From Candidatus Parvarchaeota archaeon (lineage in GTDB: Archaea; Micrarchaeota; Micrarchaeia; Anstonellales; VGKX01): a stretch of DNA of 11,089 bases. The stretch covers positions 1-11,089 of the forward strand of contig VGKX01000019.1 of NCBI GenBank assembly GCA_016866895.1, read 5' to 3'. Both the position numbers and the translations under genes were made by a program. Of this stretch, positions 1 to 4,991 are shown piece after piece. Below the pieces are notes generated by a model. It did no database searches and was not told the origin of the DNA. It worked only from the letters and a program-made list of their open reading frames with translations. The stretch's first letter is position 1; every line of letters starts with the position of its first letter.

Positions 1-607
1 GGCCGTCCATCTGGAACAGCAGTATGTCATTGTTCCTTAGTGCAAAAGCCACAGGCATGTCGGACTGGCCGTAATTGTCCTCGTCCTTTGAGAAGTCTAC
101 AGCCACCTGGCCGTCAATTTTTCCCACTGCAACAGCGCACACAAGATCCTTCATCGGTATGCCTGCATCCGCAAGGGCAACTGCAGCGGCTGTGACTGCA
201 GCACACCTTGTGCCGCCATCCGACTGCAGGACCTCTATGTAGATATCTATCTGGGTTTTCGGGTATGCCTCGGCGATAATTACGTTTTCAAACGCGTCGC
301 GGATGACTTTTGAAAGCTCCACTGAGCGGCGGGAGGGGCCCGAGCGCCCGTGCTCCTCCTTTGAGCAAAAAGGGACCATGCTGTACCTGCATTTTATTAC
401 AGAGCGGTATGGCGACTGGGTGTGTTTTGGGAGGCACTCGCGCGGGCCAAACACTCCGACAAGGATTTTGTTGTTGCCCCATTCGATAAGAGCAGAGCCG
501 TTTGCCTCGGACAGGACATGGGCCTGGATTTTTATGTTCCTCAGGTCTGCCATTCCCCTGCCATCAGCGCGCTTGCCATCAATTATTAATTGCGGTTTTT
601 CTCCCAT
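1..607 (-). CDS. rrp41: Exosome complex catalytic subunit Rrp41 (3' end of gene missing)
   Basis: Archaeal Rrp41 is the phosphorolytic RNase PH-type subunit that pairs with Rrp42 in the hexameric ring of the cytoplasmic exosome and degrades or tails RNA 3' ends. The 202 visible residues begin MGEKPQLIIDGKRADGR, the family N-terminus. Visible landmarks are the basic RSGPSRRS segment (about 88-95), the phosphate-site motif SDGGTR (129-134) and GQSDMP (180-185), whose Asp (D183) matches the catalytic aspartate of the family. Archaeal Rrp41 is usually about 240-250 aa, so roughly the last 40-45 residues lie beyond the left edge. The ATG at 607 is preceded by a clear GGTGAT site (611-616). The gene follows rrp4 after a 102-bp spacer; rrp42 would be expected next, outside the window. 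The family assignment is firm. Confidence 0.97.
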   Translation of the reverse strand, partial: MGEKPQLIIDGKRADGRGMADLRNIKIQAHVLSEANGSALIEWGNNKILVGVFGPRECLPKHTQSPYRSVIKCRYSMVPFCSKEEHGRSGPSRRSVELSKVIRDAFENVIIAEAYPKTQIDIYIEVLQSDGGTRCAAVTAAAVALADAGIPMKDLVCAVAVGKIDGQVAVDFSKDEDNYGQSDMPVAFALRNNDILLFQMDG

Positions 608-709
608 TTTATCACCAGTTGGAATATAATTTCAAGATAATTTAGATTCATTATTCGGGGTTATTTTCAGGGTTCTTTATTGATTTTTTAAGCCCCATTT
701 TGATTGCGG

Positions 710-1408
710 CTAAAACTCCCCTTCCCGGCCCTTGAGGCCCTCCTTGTGAAATCCTCTTGCATGGTTTCTTGGCGCATCTTTTGGCTCAGGGACTTCAAGC
801 GCAACGTCCTTGCCAGTCTGCTCCTTCAAAAACGCGGCCACCCTGTCAGTCAGGCCGGGGATGTGGGCCTGCTGCGAAATCATCTCTATAGACCTGATTG
901 CAAGCTCCACGTTGCCGCTGTTTGAAAGCCAGACAATCCCGTTCCTGCCAACCGCAATGTCGCAGCCGGCTGCCGCGCGAATCATGTTTATCATTGAGTT
1001 TTTCTTTCCGATGAGGCGTGGCACCTTGACTGGAGGGAACATGATGACCCTTCCGCCGCTAAGCTTGCGGGCCTCGATGATTGATATGTTTTTAACCTCG
1101 TCTATTGAAAGCAGCCGGCCTATAATCACATCCCCCCTTGTGAATGTGGTCTCGCACTCCCTGCTTGAAAGGAAGCCTGTGTAGGGGGAATTTAGCCGCA
1201 CAACATAACCTGCAAACTTCACATCCACCACAATGCCGACAATAAGGTCCTCTTGCATCGGCTCGTAGGGACCCTTGAGCGGCACAAGGCGGCCGTCTTC
1301 CGATTGCATTGAGAAGACGGACGCGAATGTCTGGTTGTTTTCAACAAATGAGTAGGCCTGCGAGAGAGGCTTTTGCGACAGAAGCTGCCCTGGAACAACG
1401 AGTTTCAT
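710..1408 (-). CDS. rrp4: Exosome complex RNA-binding subunit Rrp4
   Basis: Rrp4 forms part of the trimeric RNA-binding cap on the Rrp41/Rrp42 ring and feeds substrates into the channel. The 232-aa product has the family layout: an N-terminal domain (about 1-50, with VVPGQLL near the start), an S1 domain (about 53-115, with GIVVDVKFAGYVVRLNSPY) and a KH domain (about 125-180, with VPRLIGKKNSMINMI). The KH loop reads GKKN, not the usual GxxG. The frame is open for 61 more codons upstream to a TTG at 1591. I place the start at ATG 1408 because AAGGTGA (1414-1420) lies just before it and the protein then begins as archaeal Rrp4 does. The stop is 102 bp before rrp41. The C-terminal tail is charged and probably disordered. 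Confidence 0.96.
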   Translation of the reverse strand: MKLVVPGQLLSQKPLSQAYSFVENNQTFASVFSMQSEDGRLVPLKGPYEPMQEDLIVGIVVDVKFAGYVVRLNSPYTGFLSSRECETTFTRGDVIIGRLLSIDEVKNISIIEARKLSGGRVIMFPPVKVPRLIGKKNSMINMIRAAAGCDIAVGRNGIVWLSNSGNVELAIRSIEMISQQAHIPGLTDRVAAFLKEQTGKDVALEVPEPKDAPRNHARGFHKEGLKGREGEF

Positions 1409-1777
1409 AATTTTCACCTTTTGAATGGAAAAAGCGTTTGCGGCTTTTTTGGCAAGCGATGCACTGAAAAAACCCAGCGCAGTGCTTGCCTTGTGTTTTT
1501 GGAATTTGGCTGCCGCCTGACAAAAGCAATAAGCATAAGTTTTGCGGCTTGAATTGGGCCCGGCGGCACTATTGGCCTGAGTCTCTAGCAAACAGCTTGT
1601 TTCACAAATTCTGTATTTGCTTGTTCATTTTTCCTCATTTTACGGATTTATTTACCATGAATGGTTTATATTGATTGTGATTGGGATAAGGGGTAGTTGG
1701 GTGGGTGCGGTTATTGTGCTGTTGCAGACTATTGGATGATGCGATGAGATTGCGGGGCATGGAAGGGCGTTTTTGCT
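1409..1777. other. 369-bp stretch without a gene, upstream of rrp4
   Basis: This gap separates sdo1 (stop 1778-1780) from rrp4 (start 1408). It holds a candidate minus-strand TATA element near 1665-1672 and, nearer rrp4, a 61-codon open extension of the rrp4 frame whose only start is TTG (1591) with no ribosome-binding site. The extension reads as low-complexity Ala/Ser/Lys sequence unlike any Rrp4 N-terminus. I also see tiny minus-strand ORFs, for example a 17-codon one starting at ATG 1638, with no support as genes. No tRNA, hairpin terminator or mobile element is evident. It is unusually long for a gap inside this normally tight cluster. Confidence 0.6.
1665..1672 (-). promoter_or_regulatory. 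Candidate TATA box for rrp4-rrp41
   Basis: The minus strand reads AATATAAA here, an archaeal TATA-like element in an otherwise non-coding stretch. Transcription would start near 1640-1645 and give rrp4 a leader of roughly 235 nt. The match is short and no B-recognition element is obvious, so this is only a candidate. Confidence 0.3.
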
Positions 1778-2476
1778 TTAAATGGAAGGAAGGGTTTTTG
1801 TCTCAACATCCCCGGAAGTTATTTTGTTTATCCTGTCAAAAAATTCCCCTTGCAGCCCGGCAGGAAGCTCCACAATCACAATGAGGCTCCCGTTTCCCGT
1901 CCACTCCTCTTTTTGTATCGTGTACTGCTTGAGCGTGCCGTATGACCTGGACGCGTGCTGTGGCGGCACCTTGACTGCGATTCGCACATGCTCGAACTTT
2001 ATGGGCAGCACTGGCCTCAATGCATCAACAAATTCCTTCATTTGCGCCTGGGCCGGCTTGAATGGGTCAATGTTCACCCGCACCTGCTCTAGCGCGTTTT
2101 CAATGCGCAGGACAGGAATTGGCGCATGGGTTCTCGGGTCGACTGCCTCGCGGGCGATAAGGGCAATGACCTGCTTTCTTTTCTCCTCGACCATTTTCTT
2201 TTTCTGGTCGGTTGTAAGCTGAAGCTCGCCTCGCTCAAAAATAGCCTTTGCGATTTCCTGCACGTCGGTTGTGTGGAAAACCTCCTGAAGCTTTGAGGAC
2301 TTGTGCCGCTCGCTTGTCTTTGAGTTTTTGAAAACTTCATCTACCACAAGAACGTTGTTAAGCTCTTTTTTCTGCCCCGTTTTATAGGCTTGCGCAAGCT
2401 CGGGGTCAACAAGTATCTCAAAGCGCTCCCCGGCATAGTCAAGATGGGCAATGATTGCCTTGTCAAGGCTTGTCAT
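1778..2476 (-). CDS. sdo1: Ribosome maturation protein SBDS/Sdo1
   Basis: SBDS/Sdo1 acts with EF-2-like GTPases in late maturation of the large ribosomal subunit (in eukaryotes, release of eIF6/Tif6). The 232-aa protein matches the usual archaeal length and three-domain plan: N-terminal FYSH domain (about 1-88, beginning MTSLDKAIIAHL and containing FEILVDPELA), central helical domain (about 89-160, with KMVEEKRKQVIALI and RIENALEQVRVNIDPFKPA) and C-terminal ferredoxin-like RNA-binding domain (about 161-232, with IKFEHVRIAVKVPP and ELPAGLQGEFFDRI). The ATG at 2476 is the only plausible start: an in-frame TGA lies 18 nt upstream. There is no Shine-Dalgarno site, so translation may depend on coupling or on processing of the psmA transcript. 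It sits 76 bp after psmA, in the conserved order. Confidence 0.97.
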   Translation of the reverse strand: MTSLDKAIIAHLDYAGERFEILVDPELAQAYKTGQKKELNNVLVVDEVFKNSKTSERHKSSKLQEVFHTTDVQEIAKAIFERGELQLTTDQKKKMVEEKRKQVIALIAREAVDPRTHAPIPVLRIENALEQVRVNIDPFKPAQAQMKEFVDALRPVLPIKFEHVRIAVKVPPQHASRSYGTLKQYTIQKEEWTGNGSLIVIVELPAGLQGEFFDRINKITSGDVETKTLPSI

Positions 2477-2512
2477 AGCAAAACCGCAAAATCAGCAAAA
2501 GCGCCAAACGCC

Positions 2513-2559
2513 TGCGGCTTGGGGTGCCGCATGGGTTTACGCAAGTGCATGCTCACTTG
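2513..2559. other. Two small stem-loops in the psmA-sdo1 spacer
   Basis: Two perfect inverted repeats lie side by side. TGCGGC (2513-2518) and GCCGCA (2526-2531) form a 6-bp stem with a 7-nt loop. CAAGTG (2542-2547) and CACTTG (2554-2559) form a 6-bp stem with a 6-nt loop that overlaps the psmA stop codon. No T-run follows on the minus strand, so a classic terminator is unlikely. They could be an RNA processing or stabilising element between the two genes. Stems this short also arise by chance. Confidence 0.35.
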
Positions 2560-3263
2560 AGGAATTTCTCAACCTCTTTGTTTGAGAGGATTTGGAACTC
2601 CTTTTTCTTTGTTGAGGCAACGGCTATCTCAACTGTGTCAGGCTTGAGCGTCAAGTCGCCTGATTTTTTCAAGGCTTTGACAGACATTGCAATTGCATCT
2701 TCAAGTGAGATGTTCTCCTTGAATTCCTTTTCAAAGAACTCCTCGACTTCCTTTTTGCCAATGCCGATTGCCGCCGCCTTGTAGCCGGTTAGGGCTCCGG
2801 ATGGCTCTGCCTCATAGAGCTTTGGCACGCCATTATCAATGCCGGCTATAAGGAAAGATACGCCAAACGGCCTGATGCCACCATACTGCGTGTAGACCTG
2901 CATCAAGTCGCAAAGGTTTTTTGCTATCTGCTCAACCGAAGCCTGCTCGTCATAGGTGATTTTGTGGCGCTGCGCATCCAGCCTGCCTATATCCACAAGC
3001 CTTCGTGCATCTGCGATAAGGCCTGATGCGGTTGCTGCAATGTGATTATCTATTTCAAAGATTTTCTTCATTGAGTCTGGAACAAGCAGGTGCGACTGGG
3101 TGTTTTTGTATGCAACAAGGACTACCCCGTCATTGCACACCAAGCCTATTGATGTCGCCCCCCGCTTTACAGCCTCCTTTGCATATTCCACCTGGAAAAG
3201 TCTGCCGTCTGGCGAGAACACAGTAATTGCCCTGTCATATGCCTGCGGTGAAACCGGATACAT
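2553..3263 (-). CDS. psmA: Proteasome subunit alpha
   Basis: This subunit forms the outer seven-membered rings of the archaeal 20S proteasome, gates substrate entry and docks the PAN/Cdc48-type ATPases. The 236-aa product carries the alpha-type N-terminal signature YDRAITVFSPDGRLFQVEYA (9-28), SxGLIADARRLV (80-90) and YGGIRPFGVS (127-136). Lysines at 66-67 (DSMKKI) match the inter-subunit pocket that binds the ATPase C-terminal HbYX tail. As expected for an alpha subunit, there is no beta-type propeptide or catalytic N-terminal Thr. I choose ATG 3263 because GGGGTG lies 7 nt upstream. A GTG at 3278 would add five residues (MGCKF) but has no ribosome-binding site. It is the first gene of the minus-strand cluster; the beta subunit is not in the window. 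Confidence 0.96.
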   Translation of the reverse strand: MYPVSPQAYDRAITVFSPDGRLFQVEYAKEAVKRGATSIGLVCNDGVVLVAYKNTQSHLLVPDSMKKIFEIDNHIAATASGLIADARRLVDIGRLDAQRHKITYDEQASVEQIAKNLCDLMQVYTQYGGIRPFGVSFLIAGIDNGVPKLYEAEPSGALTGYKAAAIGIGKKEVEEFFEKEFKENISLEDAIAMSVKALKKSGDLTLKPDTVEIAVASTKKKEFQILSNKEVEKFLK

Positions 3264-3354
3264 AAACTTACACCCCACTTTTTGCTTGTGCCTAAATGCT
3301 AGTATTGGCTCTAAGATTCTGGATATGTCTGATTATTTTAGATATTATGATTCC

Positions 3355-3363
3355 AATTTAAAT
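3355..3363 (-). promoter_or_regulatory. Candidate TATA box for psmA cluster
   Basis: The minus strand reads GAAAGGC followed by ATTTAAATT, an archaeal-style purine-rich upstream element plus AT-rich TATA core. It would place the start of transcription near 3330-3335 and give a leader of about 70 nt before the psmA ATG. It faces away from the promoter of the plus-strand gene at 3538. Confidence 0.5.
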
Positions 3364-3411
3364 GCCTTTCTGGAAGAAAATTGGGAAAACACGGTTTGAG
3401 GGTTGCGCTTG

Positions 3412-3443
3412 GGGCAAATGCGTTTGCCCGCGTTTTGAAAACG
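3412..3443. promoter_or_regulatory. Two adjacent perfect palindromes between divergent promoters
   Basis: GGGCAAA (3412-3418) and TTTGCCC (3423-3429) form a perfect 7-bp inverted repeat around TGCG. One base later CGTTTTGAAAACG (3431-3443) is a 13-bp palindrome with a single central base. The pair lies between the candidate psmA TATA (3355-3363) and the candidate TATA of the orphan plus-strand gene (3470-3477). This suits an operator for a dimeric regulator. No regulator gene is in the window, so the role is inferred. Confidence 0.4.
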
Positions 3444-3469
3444 GCGTGAGCTCTTAATGTAGGCAAAGA

Positions 3470-3477
3470 TTTATATT
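3470..3477 (+). promoter_or_regulatory. Candidate TATA box for orphan gene at 3538
   Basis: TTTATATT preceded by GGCAAAGA matches an archaeal TATA box with an A-rich B-recognition element. Transcription would begin near 3498-3502, leaving a leader of about 40 nt that includes the ribosome-binding site at 3526-3534. Confidence 0.55.
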
Positions 3478-3537
3478 CATGTAAAGAGTAATTTTACCAC
3501 TATATTTATCGCATTTGTTTGCTTGGGAGGAGATGGC

Positions 3538-4695
3538 ATGAAAAAACAGATTTCGCAAGAGAAAGGCATTGCTGATGAGTCCAAACAACAGGCTCGGAAA
3601 AAATCACTATTTGACAGACCGTTGAGCTTCCCAAAGGAAGTGAAGCCTGTAGGGGAATCGGAATTCTCGACTTACTATCTAGTTAAGGCGGTAAACACTG
3701 CGCATTTGAAACACAACAATTCAGAGCTTTTGTATTTTTGCAAAGATGCGGTTGAGAAGCAAATCCCAAGTGTTTACGTTGCAGATGCCGCTGACACTGC
3801 CTCACCTGTTGGCGACGTTGGGCTTTTGATGAAGCGCACAAACATCATCACAAGCCTTGCTGAAAAAATCTCCCACCTCACAGAACCGCTCGCCCCGCTT
3901 GCGCACAAGATAAGAAACATGATTTGGAGGCAAAACTCGATTATTGGCGCAGGGGTACTTTGCATTGCAGGGGCTGTTTTTACGTCTGCGGCTTTACTTG
4001 AAATAAGCACGCTTGGTGTTGTAACTGCCCTTCTTGGCGCAACACTTATTGCATATGCAAATAAAGACACAAAGGAAATAAACGAGCTAAAAGAGGAGTT
4101 TGCAAAGCAGTTTGCAAAAATTGTTGATGTAAGAGCCTACCTCAAAGGTGTTGAGGGCGCATATGACGACCTCGCAGGGATGGTTGATGGCGTTAAGGGA
4201 CTGGTTGTGGCGCAAAAAGAGTTTGATAAAGAAGTTGCAAGGCGCAAGGTTGCGGAGAAAAGGAAAACCGAAAAAGGGAAATTGGAAATTGCGGTGCCGC
4301 AAACAACCGATTTGGCCGGCCAGTTAACTGGGAAACCGGAGACTGCCATAATAACAGAAGAAGAGAAAGAACTTTTGACTGCTAAAAAACCCAAAAATAA
4401 AATAACCACAAAAAAGAAAAAAGCCGACGTGAGCGCAGCAGGTGAAGAGGAGCTTGATGTGAAAATCAATGAGCTCAAAGAACTAATTAAAAGCAAGATA
4501 GGGCTTGAGTATGTCAATCTTTACAAGGCAATTGAGGGCGGGAACGAAGAGATAATTAATGAATTGAAAGGATTGCTAAGCGAACAGAGGCTGACACCAG
4601 AAAAAATAGTCGAGGCAATTGTTAGTGGCGCAGAAAGCGCAGGCAGGTTGAAAAAACTGCTTCAGAGAATGAGTGCTGTTGAAGTAAAAGAATAA
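3538..4695 (+). CDS. Orphan protein with central hydrophobic hairpin
   Basis: I do not recognise a family. The 385-aa product has a polar N-terminal region rich in Lys and Gln (1-40), a mixed region (41-130), one strongly hydrophobic block (about 134-174) that would fit two short membrane helices joined near EIST, then a charged, probably coiled-coil half (about 175-245). A Lys-rich low-complexity linker follows (about 237-297, with KKPKNKITTKKKK), then a C-terminal helical region (about 303-380). There is no signal peptide. The ATG at 3538 is fixed by a strong GGAGGAGAT site (3526-3534); an in-frame TTG at 3523 lies upstream of that site and is unlikely. It is divergent from the psmA cluster and has its own TATA candidate. 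A membrane-anchored scaffold with both ends on one side is possible, but no function can be assigned. Confidence 0.85.
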   Translation: MKKQISQEKGIADESKQQARKKSLFDRPLSFPKEVKPVGESEFSTYYLVKAVNTAHLKHNNSELLYFCKDAVEKQIPSVYVADAADTASPVGDVGLLMKRTNIITSLAEKISHLTEPLAPLAHKIRNMIWRQNSIIGAGVLCIAGAVFTSAALLEISTLGVVTALLGATLIAYANKDTKEINELKEEFAKQFAKIVDVRAYLKGVEGAYDDLAGMVDGVKGLVVAQKEFDKEVARRKVAEKRKTEKGKLEIAVPQTTDLAGQLTGKPETAIITEEEKELLTAKKPKNKITTKKKKADVSAAGEEELDVKINELKELIKSKIGLEYVNLYKAIEGGNEEIINELKGLLSEQRLTPEKIVEAIVSGAESAGRLKKLLQRMSAVEVKE

Positions 4696-4991
4696 GCACT
4701 AACAAGGGGTTGCCGCCTGGTTTGAAGCTGCCTTTTTGAAGTTGGCATGCTCCCCCTTGGCCGATTAAGAGTAGTGGGCACGAAGCTTGTGATTGTCATC
4801 TACTTAACATAAAGGCGCTTGACAGGCTGGCAGATGCGAGTTTTGCAGGCTGCTTTTTTGGCAGATTTGCTTGCAGTAATTGAATTTGGCAATGGCATGT
4901 TACTGCAATTTTGGGCGTGTGCGCAAATGTGCGCGATTGGCAGCCTGCCACCCATGAATTAATAATTTTGCGCACGCCAAAAAGAGAGCGT
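4696..4991. other. Intergenic region before alaS, rich in inverted repeats
   Basis: These 296 bases hold no gene I can support. Short T-runs (4733-4737, 4854-4859) could end transcription of the upstream orphan gene. Three inverted repeats follow: GCAGGCTGC (4845-4853) with GCAGCCTGC (4940-4948); TTGCAGTAA (4871-4879) with TTACTGCAA (4900-4908); and an imperfect long pair, 4909-4927 with 4966-4982. TGTGCGC occurs twice at 10-bp spacing (4918-4924, 4928-4934) and GCGCAC once inverted (4970-4975). The second repeat nests inside the first. The third crosses the first, so the two could only form together as a pseudoknot. This may be an operator region or, if transcribed, a structured leader. Confidence 0.5.
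4959..4966 (+). promoter_or_regulatory. Candidate TATA box for alaS (leaderless)
   Basis: TTAATAAT is centred about 29 bp upstream of the alaS ATG. In archaea this spacing puts the transcription start at or a few bases before the start codon, which agrees with the absence of a good ribosome-binding site. Confidence 0.4.

Noticed and set aside
623..631. TATA-like AATTATATT upstream of rrp41
   Set aside because: It is only about 20 bp from the rrp41 ATG, too close to give a transcript containing the start codon and its GGTGAT site.
644..697. 15-codon minus-strand ORF between rrp4 and rrp41
   Set aside because: Too short, no ribosome-binding site, and no recognisable product.
1409..1591. 61-codon N-terminal extension of Rrp4 from a TTG start
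   Set aside because: It lacks a ribosome-binding site and resembles no Rrp4 N-terminus. ATG 1408 has AAGGTGA just upstream and gives the family's usual start.
1715..1760. C/D-box-like ATGATG and GATGAG motifs on the plus strand in the sdo1-rrp4 gap
   Set aside because: The box C match is imperfect and no correctly spaced box D (CTGA) pair was found, so a guide RNA cannot be supported.
3264..3278. GTG start for the proteasome alpha subunit
   Set aside because: The GTGGGGTG stretch works better as the ribosome-binding site for ATG 3263; no such site precedes the GTG.
3100..3399. Plus-strand open frame across the psmA 5' end
   Set aside because: It is a shadow of psmA plus promoter DNA, with no ribosome-binding site.
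4911..4991. 27-residue N-terminal extension of AlaRS
   Set aside because: The archaeal family begins at the sequence starting ATG 4992, and the extension overlaps the TATA candidate and inverted repeats.
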